DNA of 64,000 nucleotides from Vesta saturnalis. Its lineage: Eukaryota; Arthropoda; Insecta; Coleoptera; Lampyridae. The translations under genes were made by a program, and so were the position numbers. Below, piece by piece: positions 12,574 to 24,162 of the stretch. Each line of letters opens with the position of its first letter. The stretch's first letter is position 1. The notes below the pieces were generated by a model. That model was not told the origin of the DNA. It made no database searches and worked only from the letters and a program-made list of their open reading frames with translations. The stretch lies in assembly GCA_036346205.1 (NCBI GenBank), contig JARFJB010002413.1, positions 512,872 to 576,871 of the forward strand, in the 5' to 3' direction.

Positions 12574-12965
12574 TAATAATTCACATCACGCTAAAAGCTT
12601 ATTTGTTACTCAAAACGGGCTTACCTTCCAGAGAATCATGTCGACACCTTTCGTAAGATTGGATGTCTTGACTTTTATTAGTTTGTATCTTTATGAAAGT
12701 TTCACATACATATACATGCATAGAAATGAGTACATTAAACACTCTGATATTAACTCTTACGAACTTGTTTGGTTAATAATGCACCCCAACTGCTCAATTT
12801 ATTTAAAGCTAGTTTTACAAACCCATTAATCTGTTTAACAAACTACCTAATGACATAAAAGAATCCAATAGCATTTTTAACTTTGAAAAAGAACTTTGCA
12901 AGTTCCTACTCATAAATTCTTGTTACTCAATCGATGAATACATAAATGTAATTTTAAATAACTAA
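11700..12965 (+). mobile_element. LINE RT fragment and 3' end, split by a TA repeat
   Basis: Frame-broken RT blocks are visible: a HGFPKKKST segment near 12048, YPKRLTW in place of motif A LSKAFD at about 12150 (shifted frame), then GIPQGSVLGLLLFNNFINEL at about 12331-12390. The YADD motif is not intact. A TA microsatellite sits at 12500-12571. After it, 12845-12965 reads LPNDIKESNSIFNFEKELCK, the usual LINE C-terminal block, when single-base shifts are allowed. The host intron resumes after about 12965. Confidence 0.7.
12500..12571. repeat. (TA)n microsatellite
   Basis: About 36 uninterrupted TA units inside the LINE remnant. It produces a spurious Tyr-Ile repeat ORF that should be ignored. 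Confidence 0.95.
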
Positions 12966-13330
12966 GGGCTAATTGATATGTAGTCAGTAAGAATTCTACT
13001 TATAGTCATACCTCATTTTATCTACCTTTACTTTTTATGTATTTTTATTGCTAGTTTTAAATTGTTATATATTCTACACAAATGGTAAAAATAAATATTA
13101 TTATTGGTGCATTGATGTCATTCAATAATGTTGCTCATAGAGTACAATATTAGTTATTCAGTTATAAGCAACAACATAAATCCAATAATGCGGATAATCA
13201 TTTGTGACACACCTTATGTATTTAAGTTTAATGTTTATCATTTTATCAGAAATATATTTGATTTAAAGGTATGCAACTGATATGTTGACTACTGTATTTA
13301 AAATACATATCAAAACCCACCAATACTTAC
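12966..13330. other. Intron sequence at the donor side of the 11 kb intron
   Basis: AT-rich intron immediately downstream (in gene sense) of the GTAAGT donor at 13330. No other signal. Confidence 0.6.
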
Positions 13331-14474
13331 CATTATAATTTTTCTTACATATATCATCTTGACTGGAAGCATAAATTATTTGACCATTCAACTTATACTT
13401 TGGTTCTGAATGTAACAGAGCCATCCAACATAATAGAAGTACCTCTTAGTTCATCACTACATTCGCTCTTTCCACTACCACTTTTTGCAGATGATAAATC
13501 ACTGTTAGACTCCCGTAAATTGTCACCTCCCCCACCTTTATCATACATAAATGATGCGGAATCTTTAACCTGCACTTTTTCTTCATCAATTTTAACAACT
13601 GAAACATGACTGGTATCAAGAAGATGAGAGCTATCTTCTGATACTTCCAGTCCTGAATCATTTATTACATAACTAGAATCTGCAATAAACACTTCACTAT
13701 CATCTAATTTTTTAGCATTCACTGGTTTATCTCTGAATTCACTAGGTGGTGGAAACTCTAACGAATCAACGACGGACAACAATCTTCATCTGTTGAAGAT
13801 TCATTCAAATGAGTTTTGTTAGTTTCATTTGCTACTATTACAACTTCATTGCCACTATTTGTAGTTAGCGAACTTGATGATCTAGAAGAATTACAACTGT
13901 TATCAACTAAAACAGGTGGATGTGTTGTAACAACTGTCACTTGGCTTATATTTGTTGCTAAGCTATTTGATGGATCGGGCATTTCCGTAATAATAGTAAC
14001 TGTTGAAGTATTTAATTTACTACGATCTGTTTGAGGAGTAGAAACAATAACTAAATTTCCACTATTATCTAAATTGTTAACAGAAACTGCTTCATTAATG
14101 AGCTTTTCTGTTGAAGATTTAATTTCCAAGTGTTTGCTTTGTAAAAGAGGATCTAATGTATTATTAAAAGAGGTAGCAGTTCCATCAACGGCACTTTTTT
14201 CAATTTTACTTAAGTCTTCTTTTTTAGGCACTTCAATATCTACATTAGTGGGTGCAACAGGTGCTTGTGGAGTTGGTGGAGTGCTAGGAGGTGTAAGTGG
14301 TGAAGAAGGTGGTGTTGGAAGAACAGATAAAGGTACAGCAGTGGAGGAACAATGGGTTTTCCACATCCATTTTTAGTGTTTAATAAACCTGGCTGAAGCA
14401 CAATGTGGTGGAGGAGGAGGTGCAGGGCCTTTGTCCCTTGACGATTTGCGCTGTACCTCTTCCTTTTTATCTGC
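13331..14474 (-). CDS. Slik: Slik-like kinase, large acidic/Pro linker exon with frame breaks
   Basis: The exon starts after a TTGTAG acceptor (ADKKEEVQRKSS...) and ends NYN plus one base at a GTAAGT donor, matching the next exon. It encodes a low-complexity linker: PPPPP near the start, SVLPTPPSSPLTPPSTPP, then Ser/Thr/Asn-rich acidic sequence and KYKLNGQIIYASSQDD at the end. Three problems appear. A TAA at 14375-14373 interrupts the frame, although the +1 frame there reads sensibly (NTKNGCGKPIVPP). The frame changes near 13781, where one extra T in a TT run would give DEDLLSVVDSLEFPPP. It changes again in 13405-13450. Since all other exons are intact, assembly indels are the simplest explanation; two ~60 bp introns are an alternative for the first break. 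Confidence 0.75.
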
Positions 14475-14647
14475 CTACAATTAGAAATTAAAATATTTCA
14501 GTTAAGAATTTTATCATAACTGCATGATGTCACTACATTACGTAGGTTTGTGGTATTAGATAATGTTATCTACAAACCATAATGAAATCACGATTTTGCT
14601 TAATTTATAATATTGTGACTTACTTTTCAACTAAAATCTAAGCTTAC

Positions 14648-14748
14648 CGTAATTTTTTCTGTTTTTACATCAGATAAATCTTTTTTCAGCTTTTTACGAT
14701 CCATGTCTTCAGCATCATTTTCTCGTTTACCGGTTTCTGCTTCGCCTG
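14648..14748 (-). CDS. Slik: Slik-like kinase, small linker exon
   Basis: A 101 bp exon, two bases plus 33 codons, reading PGEAETGKRENDAEDMDRKK through KTEKIT to a GTAAGC donor. The acceptor is a tandem TAGCAG (NAGNAG): using the second AG would drop one residue and give R instead of P-G, a common source of single-residue variants. It is highly charged and probably unstructured. Confidence 0.85.
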
Positions 14749-14805
14749 CTATATTTAATTAATATCACACAAAACTTCTGAATTCAAACAAAATATAGTA
14801 CTCAC

Positions 14806-14884
14806 GTTTATTATCAACCTCTGAACTTTTTACAGATGTGGAGTCATCTTCGATATCCAGTGGAACTTGTGATGTTCGATTGTC
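14806..14884 (-). CDS. Slik: Slik-like kinase, small exon after the kinase domain
   Basis: A 79 bp exon in phase 0 from a TTTGTAG acceptor. It reads DNRTSQVPLDIEDDSTSVKS and then SEVDNK plus one base, with a GTGAGT donor. The L-D-I/L-D/E-D-D-S-T/A-S block is conserved in insect SLK proteins directly after the kinase extension, and it joins in phase to DDDPE of the previous coding exon. That supports direct splicing over the two candidate small exons at 15211-15256 and 14976-14993. Confidence 0.88.
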
Positions 14885-15343
14885 CTACAAATAAATTTTG
14901 TTGACACACCAAACAATACAATTTTTTCAAGATTTTAAAAACTTCTTTTAGAATAAGCGGCAATTAACATCTTACCTGACCTGGCATGCGAGGCTGAGGG
15001 GAACCCGGGAAGCCGCATGCAGAACAAACAGGTTGTGATAACACATAATTTAACGCATAACAATTACATCTTGTGTATATTTGCATGAGGTTTAAGTGTT
15101 TGCAACTTATGAGTTATCAAACCCAGTTATAGAAAGTTAAAGAAAGTGTAGGAATATATTTTAAATAAACAGAATATGTTTTATATCAGTTATCACAAAT
15201 CCCAACTTACCAATCCTTTGATAAAAATCTTTATTTTTGCGTTGTTTTCTACCTCGCTATGCATGAAAAAGCATTTACATAAGCGTTAGAAATAAGAGTG
15301 AGAGTGAGTGAACATTTATTTCACATGAAACAGTAAAACTTAC

Positions 15344-15798
15344 CTCAGGATCATCATCAGTAAGATCCTCTTCCACAACTTCTGCTTTATACTCCAGCAA
15401 CAAATCTCTAATAAATTTTGAATCCAATGTGCAATTGATAAATGGGTGCTTAAGTAGATCGTCACAATTCGGCCGTTTCTGAGGATCCTTAATTAAAGCT
15501 TTTGCAATAAAATCAACAAAATCTTTTGACCATTTAGAAGGTTGTTCCAAGGTAGGTGGATCAGATTTTTGAATTTTAAGCAATACTCTCATTGGAGACA
15601 TTTCATGATTGGGAGGTTCCATTTGAGCAAATTCTATTAATGTTATTCCCATTGACCAAATGTCTACTTTAAAATCATAAGGATTATCACGGAATGTTTC
15701 ACACAACACAACTTCCGGTGCCATCCAATAGGGTGTGCCAATAAATGTGTCGTGCTTTTGAAGAGTAGATTTATTTTTGGCGGAAACCCCAAAGTCGG
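15344..15798 (-). CDS. Slik: Slik-like kinase, C-lobe exon
   Basis: A 455 bp exon between a TTTTAG acceptor and a GTAAGT donor, two bases plus 151 codons. It completes the kinase domain: DFG (residues 176-178 counting from the ATG at 34741), activation segment ending GTPYWMAPE (APE 201-203), the DIWSMGITLIE helix F block, and the RPNCDDLLKHPFI subdomain XI. It is followed by an acidic extension (VVEEDLTDDDPE). All residues required for catalysis are present. The neighbouring intron on the N-terminal side is 18.4 kb and transposon-filled. Confidence 0.96.
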
Positions 15799-16073
15799 CT
15801 AAAATCGAAAAAACAATGTTTAGTTGATGGACTGTACGATAAATTAAACATTTTATTAGCTTTCTAAAATACATAATGTTTTCTAATTATTCCTAAATAT
15901 GAACCATACTCTTTCTTATAATTTTAGCGCAAATCACAGTATGTGTTGATAAAAATAGCCGGCCCCAATATAAGATATACTTTAGTAATCATTTATAAAT
16001 GGCAAACAAGATAAATTTATTTCTATTTCAATTTAAACTTAATGCAAAGTGTTCAAAAATTAAAGACACAAAA
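15799..16073. other. Intron sequence next to the C-lobe exon
   Basis: AT-rich intron between the exon acceptor and the hAT target duplication. Nothing else is seen. Confidence 0.6.
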
Positions 16074-18827
16074 TTCAAGTCCAGGGTTGACAAAAATCGT
16101 GATTTTTTTAGAAAAAAATCTTTTTTTTTTATTTCACTAGTTTTTATTAATATGTTATTTTTAAATAATTCTAACTGTTTATGTTTTGTTCAGCAAACAA
16201 ATATTTTTAGGCAGTAGGGTTGCAGCGATTAAACGTTTACAGTTACACGTTTAAACAAACGTCCTTGTATAGGTAAAATGTTGTAAGTTCGCGTTTAACC
16301 GTCAAAACCTTTTAATGTCGGCAATTTTTCAAGCCATACAATGGGAGTATTAAACCCACTATAAAACTACTAGAACTGCAACAAACAAGGTAAGGTAAAC
16401 AAACAGCATTCATTCATTGTGCTGGTGCATTTTTATTCTGAATATAAATTATTAAATTAGAATAATCTTTATTCTGTACTTTTGAAATTGTGATGATTCA
16501 AATAGTTATATTTAATTTAGCTATTAGCAGAAGTCTTTTCTATACCCACCTTACAAATTTAGGTCAGCTTTTTATTTAGTACATACTGCATGTAGGGTCA
16601 TAAATCTTATTTCTGTTGTATATACAACAATGAAAATGTATTTTATTTTGAAGCATTTAGTAGCTTAGGGTAGAGTTTCACTTGTAATAAAACTATCGTT
16701 TACGTAACTAAATACCTTTATACATCACGATTTTTGTAGATTTTATGCTTCGCCTAGTCTTATTAGCAGATATTTAAGCATCTCACAAATTTTTTTTGGT
16801 GGGCGTTTAACGCGGTAGCATGTTTAATATAAGTTTCTACTCGTTTAATAAAATCTATGTATTTAACTTTGCAACCGCTGCAGGCAGGAATAGTACAGAT
16901 AGGAAGCAAAATTCGACAAATCTTAAAATGAAAATTTTGTTCGCAGTTTTGCGAGTTTGGGGAATAGTTGAAACTTGTAAAACTGACAGAAAACGCTCAG
17001 CTGTATAAATGACACGCACTTATTCTAGTTATTAGTAACATTCTTGGTTCTGTGGGTAATCTAGTAAGACATTTGGAGTCATGACAAGTCGGGGCAGAAA
17101 GGAATTTAGTACTTGGCAACATTTTGTAAAAAAAAGTGGTTGGCAAACTAGGTTGCAAAGCAGTGTGTAAAAGTGTGGTAAAGGTCTAGTGGACAGATTA
17201 AAAGTCACTGGGACATCTGTGAAAGTAAAACTAGTGATATCATTGATGTTGAAACTATTCAAGGTGATTGTCAGTCACAGCCTGGAACTAGTCAGAATGT
17301 AATTATCCAGCTGCTAAAGAAGCAGAAGCGAAAACTGTGAAAAGAGAAGTGTAGGTGAAAGTGAAAAAGTGGACTAGTGGTCATTTAGGTTCTTTTGTTG
17401 TGCGAACTGGACAAGATAAGAAGAAAGAAATGGACAGACAAATAGCCAAAGCCGTTTAATAAGGAAATTTGAACAGCCATAGAAATGCTTTACGTTCCTC
17501 CATCTATCTAGATTTCAGTTATCGTCAACGCCCTGAATGAGGAAGAAAAATATAAATGTTTTAAGAAATTTTCTGGACAGTCTGTTTGCATGTCCTTAGA
17601 TGGATGGTCCAATGTACATAATGAGCCAATAATCTGTGTCGGTTTGATAACAGAGGATGGAAAGAGTTCTCTTGGAAAGCATAGATACATCCGGTCATCC
17701 CCATACAGTTGACTATCTTGTATAGAGTTGGCTATTAACTGAATAAATAAGTGTAAAAATAAATATAACTGTAAAGTTACCAGTATTGTGACAGATAATG
17801 CGGTCAACATGGTCAGTATGAAGAAAAAATTTCCGAGTCGTTCAGTTATCCTATAATTACATATAGTTGTTCGGCGTACTTGCTTAGTTTGCTCTCCAAA
17901 GATTTAGAAGCATCGCAGATGAAAGAACATATAGTACAAATTGTGAACACTTTAGAAATACCCATTTGCCAAATGCTTGGTATAAAAAAAGGGGGCAAGA
18001 AATTGGTCTTACCTCAAGATGTTCGATGGAATACACGTTCAGATTGTCTTGAGATCTATGTAAATGAATAGCAGAAATTGTTATTAATATGTGAAGACTG
18101 ACAGTTTTGTAGAAGAAGCTTGCGTCAGTATCAAATATTTAATACAAGATACGTTCAAGCTCGAACCCTTTCACTTTTGGATCCTACAATAACTTTAAAC
18201 GAAGAATATCCATTACTAGCTGAAGAAAGAGAGAAGCTTTAGATATTGTTTCCGATATTTTGCAGACACAGAGTTATTACCGTTACTAATTAAGTTGGAA
18301 GCCAAGGCAGACCCTTTTCACAAAACTATGTTTTCAGATGAAATAATAAAAATGTAATAACAATACAGTGGTGGAGACCCCAAGATGTTCCAGAAATTAA
18401 GCATGTGCTCTATAGTGATTTCTGTTTTGAGCCCTGTGCATCCTCTGCTGATATAGAGAGGATGTTTTCTACCTATGGATTCATACATTCAGATATAAGA
18501 AACAGACTTGGCGGTGACAAAGCAGCTAAACTAGTATTTCTATTTAAGCATTATAACACTTAGGTTATAGACGTTCAGCAATATTTAGTTTTTTTTTTTA
18601 AATATAGTTCTCTTTTTTGTATTAAAAACATTTTTTAATAGTTTTATTTTTGTAAAAAGAAGCTGAATGCTGAATTTCTTTTCAATTATTATAATAAATA
18701 TTACCACATAAAAATGCATCAAGGTTTTATTTTTTTAAGAACAAATACATTTTTAAGTGTTCCATCATGTTCATTAAAATCATGATTTTAATCAACTGAT
18801 TTAAACTATCTCAACCCTGTTCAAGTC
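16074..18827 (+). mobile_element. hAT transposon with intact ends and 8 bp target duplication
   Basis: The element proper is 16082-18819 (2,738 bp). It starts CAGGGTTGA and ends TCAACCCTG, and is flanked by perfect 8 bp direct repeats TTCAAGTC (16074-16081 and 18820-18827), the hallmark size for hAT. The subterminal ends also pair imperfectly. The plus strand carries transposase remnants: SLDGWSNVHNEPIICVGL at about 17596-17645, LPQDVRWNTRSDCLE at about 18010-18055, and the C-terminal dimerisation block SSADIERMFSTYGFIHSDIR at about 18435-18500 followed by NRLGGDKAAKLVFL. Stops and frameshifts throughout make it non-autonomous now. Confidence 0.92.
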
Positions 18828-18951
18828 ATTGAGTGTAAGTAACCAAAAATTTGTAACAGATGATTGTGTTACTATGTAAATTCTTTAAATAAAACCAGAT
18901 GTGCCTAGTACATATCATTCTTGTAGGTGTCACGCTGCATTAGCAAATCTA

Positions 18952-19322
18952 TACAGGGTGTAACATTCGTACTACAAAGCAGTTTGCGGATAAACTGCAC
19001 AGTAGAAAAAATGTTTTATACAAAAGGTGCTTGAATCAAGGAAGCTAAAACCTAAAAAATTTCGCATATGAAGGGTATTCCGTAACAGCGGTACATAACC
19101 TATCTTTCTTATTTTAAATGGAATGGTATCATTTTATTGTGGATTTCGTTTCTACTTTGAAAAGCAACCACTTTCTATTAAATATGTTATAAGTATATCT
19201 AAACCTAACCGTTTTTTAAATATTTGTATTTTTGATAAAACCAGAAATATGAATTTATAATTTTTGTTTTAAATGTAAATAACTATCTTATCTTAAATAC
19301 AACACTCTGTATATTATTACAT
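18952..19322 (+). mobile_element. ~370 bp MITE, left copy
   Basis: Begins TATACAGGGTGT and ends ACACTCTGTATA, so it has its own short inverted ends with apparent TA flanks. Its reverse complement occurs at about 24163-24598 with clear similarity over most of the length, for example the block around TTTTATACAA and AATAACTATCTTATCTTAAA. No coding sequence. Confidence 0.8.
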
Positions 19323-19779
19323 TATTTGACAGAAAATTTGAAGGCCTACATTTTCTAATAAACAAATTTTGTCTATCTGCAATGGATTTTGAAATATTTA
19401 CAATTTTAACATTTTTATTTTAATTCTTCCGGTATAATCAATGTGTACCCTATATAATATTAAGTATATTGACCAGAAAACGAGCATAACAGTTGACACA
19501 CTTAAATAAATGGTAAAATGTATTGACATTTGTTTACGTATGTGAGTGAGAATGTATCTCATAAAAACTTTTAATGGAGATAAAATATAAATTCAATATG
19601 ATACTGTCGTATAATTTTCATGACGTGTACTTTTCCTCATTTATAGTGAGTACCAATTTTTGTAAAAAGCTGTATTAGTCTAGAATGAATTACACTAAAA
19701 TTGTATTAATTTTTCTAAGACCTTTTGCAGGCATTAAAATTTATCATAGTAGCAGTAGCCATGAAAAACAAAGAAGCAC

Positions 19780-20765
19780 ATAAATCAAACTTAACATAAT
19801 ATGTAGCTAAGCGCATCATTAATACGTTCAATCGTTTGAATATCTTATGTTATTTAAAATGTCGGTACACATGTTTTATTAGCACAAAAGACTTTCGTGA
19901 GCGGTATCAAAGAAGACGCCCATCAGTAAGACCTCTTACAACTGTAATCGAACGGTTTACTCGTACTGGTTGCGTTGCGTATAAGACACATGCAAAACTG
20001 AAATCTGCTAAAATGAAGAAACGACTCTAAACACTATAGAGTAATTGAGCAGCCGAGTACAAGTCATAAGAACATTAGGTGGCAAGCTAGAGCGTAGTAC
20101 GCCCAGAGTTGGGCCATATTAACGGAAAACTGGTACCATCCATACCATGTAACAACGCACCAATTAATTAGTGAGGATGATAAGAAACACTGATTAGAGT
20201 TTTGTAACTGGGCGTTGTTAAGTTGCAGGAAAACGGAAAATTTTTCCTGAATGTAATGTTCACGGACATTTCACAGCACTTCTGTGGGTAATCGACACAA
20301 CACGCACCTGCATGGTGAATTAAATCCCAATCTTAGCCGACCTGTAGATCGCCAACATAGGTGGTCGTTACAAGGATGGGCAGAATACTACGACGTTATG
20401 TTATAGGTCCTGTTTTCTTAGAAAGTATTATAAAAGTAACGACTACTTAAATTTATTGCAAACTACATTACCAGAGATATTAGCAAACGATCCACAAAAT
20501 ATTAGAGAAGCCAAGTGGATTCAGCAAGATGGCCATTCACACTAGCCGCATTGTCCGGAATTATTTAGATGAAAGATTTGAGAATAAGTGGATCGGTCGA
20601 TTTGGACTAATTGCGTTTCCGACAAGATCTCCAGATCTAACAAAGCCTGACTTTCTCCTATGAAGTTATGTGAAAGACGCCGTCAAAGGATTTTGAAATG
20701 TAGTCAATCTAATGGTAATATTTTTGAACATGTTTTATAATTGTTTGAAATCATATCCTAATCTG
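19780..20765 (+). mobile_element. Mariner-like (DUF4817/HTH type) transposase remnant
   Basis: The N-terminal helix-turn-helix reads FRERYQRRRPSVRPLTTVIE and RFTRTGCV (about 19890-19975). The C-terminal catalytic region reads, with shifts, WIQQDGHSHTSRIVRNYLDE (about 20517-20575) and then WIGRFGLIAFPTRSPDLTKP and DFLL (about 20590-20660). These match the QQDGAPAH and WPPRSPDLTPxDFFLW blocks of mariner-related transposases common in beetle, ant and aphid genomes; the usual WPPRSPD reads FPTRSPD. Many stops show it is dead. It lies between the two inverted MITE copies. Confidence 0.8.
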
Positions 20766-20794
20766 CATTTGATGAAGTAATACCTTAATTGTCT

Positions 20795-23700
20795 TCAACT
20801 AAACACGCAACATACAAAAGCAGCCACACAAAATCTATTACAATTTATGATTGATTATGATATAAATATAGCAATAATACAAGAACCTTATATAATTAAA
20901 AACAAAATAGTGAGAATATCTTCAAATTATATTGTGTACACTAAGGAGGAAATAAAAAGGACTGCTATTATTATAAACAACTAAACGATTAATTCTTTAT
21001 TATTAACAGAAGCTTCAGATGAAGACTGTATTGTACTTCAAATGATAATAAATACAGCTCTACCAAGCAAACAAAAACCCCGGAAAATATGTGAACTAAA
21101 TTTAAAATTTATAGCGGTAAAACGTTCGTCCAATTACCATTCAGAAGTCTCCGATCGTACATTCCCAAACGCAAACAATTGACATTTGTCATACGCATTT
21201 TGCATTGGCAGGTTATTTTCGTGTTTCTTGAGTATTTATTGTCGATTAGTCTTTATAAAAGTCTTTTTCAAGGCTCTTTTACTGATTTGTGCACATGTAT
21301 CTTTTAGTACAAAGCTTTAAATAATAAAACGATTATAGAGTTCATAACCTTAAAACAGTAAGCATGCTTTCTTAAATATCGATTTACATCGGTTTTCAAT
21401 ATTTAGAGTAGTGTACGATTTTGAAATACGTAGCTGCACTTAAATTAAATGAGCATGACAAGTTTTAAAATATCAAATCATGTTGATTTTCAATATTTCG
21501 AATTTTGTAGTTACAAGTTATAAATCAATAATAATAAACGATATGTGCTTATTTTTCCATAAAATCTTGGACATTATTTTAATTTTTAATTATGAATATG
21601 TGTTTTGTTTCTATTGTGAATAACATTACACTTTATTTATGTGAATGTTTTAAATGCTATTATATTATTTACACTAATGATGAAATTATTACAAAACTAA
21701 AATTGTGTAAATTATTTGTAGAAAATGTTATAACTTCAAAACCATCTTATTTGTACTTAAACAATAAATACTTAAAAGCGTTTGGTAATTAATTCAATAA
21801 CATTTGATGTACCTAACATAAAATAAATAAATTTGCCACCTTAATACTTTTTGTATGGAATGTACCTATTGAAAACAGTTCTCAGTTACGCCCTCTCAGG
21901 GCTTTTGTTTTTGGTTGAACTGTAACACTGAACTTTATTTAATAAACATGTATTTTGATATCAATACTGACATATCAGAAAATATAAAAAAACTAGAAAA
22001 AATAAAATTAAAGAAATCTGGCCTAATAATAGTAGCAGACAGTAACGCTAGATTCAAAACATGGTATGATGTATTATCAAATGCAAGAGGAAAGAAGCTT
22101 GAAGAATTTTGGTATCTAAAGAGTTGTACATATTAAATGAAAATAAAAAATACCTACATTTGAAAACATACGAGGTTCAAGTTTCCTAGACCTAACAATT
22201 ACTGATAACAAACTAATAAAGTATATAGAAAATTAGGATATTGACTTAGAAGAAAGTTGTTCCCATCATAAATTAACATCATTTAGCATAAACCTTAAAA
22301 TTCAAAAGATCAATTTAAACATAAAAGAATAAGATACATCATAAAGGAAAATAACTGGATATCATTTGAAAATAGTTTATTAAAAACCTGGCCAAACAAT
22401 TGAAAATTACTACGAATAATATGCTTATAGAACAAATTGATAAAGAACTTCAACAACAAACATTGAAAATTAATGCGAAAGAAATTTTGGACATATTCAA
22501 TCATTCATTACAACTTGCTTGTAATACATCGTTCAGAATAGCAAAACCAAAAGTTAAAGAACCGTTTCTTGATGGAATAATGATTTAACAGTTACAAGAA
22601 CAAGAGTGAATGCTTACAGAAAAATATCAAAAACAAAAACAACATATTTTTGAAGCAAGAAAGAAAAGGCATCTGAGAGAAAAGAAACAATATCAGATTA
22701 AAATTATTTCCGAAAAATTAAGATCCTGGAAGAAATATTGTGATTTGAGAATGGGTTCAAGCCCGTGGAATGAAGTCTATAAAATAGCTACGGGAAAAAT
22801 TAAAAAATATTATATTAACAGTACTTTGTAACCCTAATGGTGATTACACGATAGGCATCAAAGATACTATGGAACATATGATGAATTCATTTGTAGCAGT
22901 AAATGACATAACAAAAGATAATGAATACTACAAGATTATTAGAGAAGAAATGAAATCAATCACCAATAGAAACTGAGATGATTTAGAATTTACCAATAAA
23001 GAAATAGAGATTACGATTAAAAGTATGAATAAAAAAAACACTAGGTCAGGATGGAATTACAAGTATAATTCTGCTTTACGCTTATAATAAATTACCTTTA
23101 TTTTAACCTCTATAATAATAAATGTTTACAATGTACATACTTTCCAAAGGAATGGAAACGTTCCATTATAATTCCAATAATTAAACCAGGAAAGAAAACA
23201 GTGAAGAGGTAAACAAATATCGACCAATTAGTTTATTAAATGTGGCAAGAAAAGTGCTAGAAAAATTATTAATAAATAGAATAATGAAACATATACAATC
23301 AACAAAGAAGTTAAATGAAAATCAGTTTGGCTTCATTTCAAATCGTAGTACAAATGATGCATTGAAAGTAGTGAAACAATTTATTGTTAAGAACCTGGAT
23401 GAAAGAAAAGATGTAGTAATTGTTAGCCTTGATGTAAAAGGTGCATTTGATGCTGCATGGTGGCCAAGTATAATAAAAGCACTTAGAGAATTTAAACTCA
23501 CAAAAACTTACTTTGAAGACAGAGAAGCAATTATGCAACTAAACAATATTGAGCTTAGAAGAAATATATACAAAGGATGTCCCAAGGTTCATGCAGTGCG
23601 CCGATTTTGGAATATTCAATATGATTAATATAAAATATACCAACAAAACAAAATTATTGCCTTTGCAGACGATTTAATAACATTAACAACAGGAAAGACA

Positions 23701-24160
23701 CCAATAAAAGAAGAAAATTATGCAAACATTGAAATTCACAAAATAATGAATTGGGCAACAAACAATAAAGTTCAATTTAATGAACAAAAATCAAAGGTAA
23801 TGATAGTATCCAGAAAGTCAAAATCGCGACAAACTAAGATAAATGTATATTTGAATAATAAAGTAATAGATCAGACATACAACATAGAATATTTAGGGAT
23901 ATATATTGATAATCAATTAAGCTTTAACAAGCATATTAAATCCAAATGTATAAAAATGATCCACATTTTGTCAAGATCGGCTAAACTGAAATGGGGAATA
24001 GGTAATCAAGCACTAAAAATAATTTATAAAGGAGCGATATTACCAATGCTTTCATATGGTGCATCAATATGGATTGAAGCTATTAAAAGAAAAGTAATCT
24101 AAATAAATACAGAAGATTGCAAAGATTAATTAACATCAAAATTATTAAAGGTGTAATAAT
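20795..24160 (+). mobile_element. R1-like LINE (endonuclease plus RT), decayed and interrupted
   Basis: The APE-type endonuclease begins LQLNTQHTKAATQNL and AIIQEPYI near 20800-20900. It is interrupted at about 21110 and resumes at about 21910 with YLINMYFDIN, IIVADSNARFKTWYDVLSN (DSNAR is typical of R1-group endonucleases) and SSFLDLTITDN. RT blocks follow: FPKEWKRSIIIPIIKPGKK, NENQFGFISNRSTNDAL, motif A VSLDVKGAFDAAWW (about 23433-23475), FADDLITLTTGKTP (catalytic ADD near 23665), the NEQKSKVMIVS thumb region and YLGIYIDNQLSFNKHI. It is truncated at about 24115-24160 by the right MITE. Stops and shifts are frequent. Confidence 0.88.
21110..21905. mobile_element. ~0.8 kb insertion within the R1-like endonuclease
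   Basis: The LINE protein reading breaks off near 21110 and resumes near 21910, so this AT-rich block was inserted later. It holds a 66-codon plus-strand ORF (21592-21792) without recognisable motifs and ends with a GC-richer stretch (ACGCCCTCTCAGGGCT) at about 21883-21900 that contains a short palindrome. I could not see matching termini. Confidence 0.5.
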
Positions 24161-24162
24161 AT

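Noticed and set aside
13393..13401. Exon end at the GTATAA after FRTK
   Set aside because: It would leave phase 0, incompatible with the next exon; the donor at 13330 gives a matching phase and sensible protein in the adjacent frame.
13405..13450. A 37 bp intron restoring the frame at the end of the linker exon
   Set aside because: It fits the frame (DELR-EPKYKL) but is shorter than any plausible spliceosomal intron in insects.
16212..16885. A second element nested in the hAT, bounded by GTTGCAGCGATTAAACG-like ends
   Set aside because: The apparent inverted match (near 16805 and 16870) is too weak to define boundaries or a target duplication.
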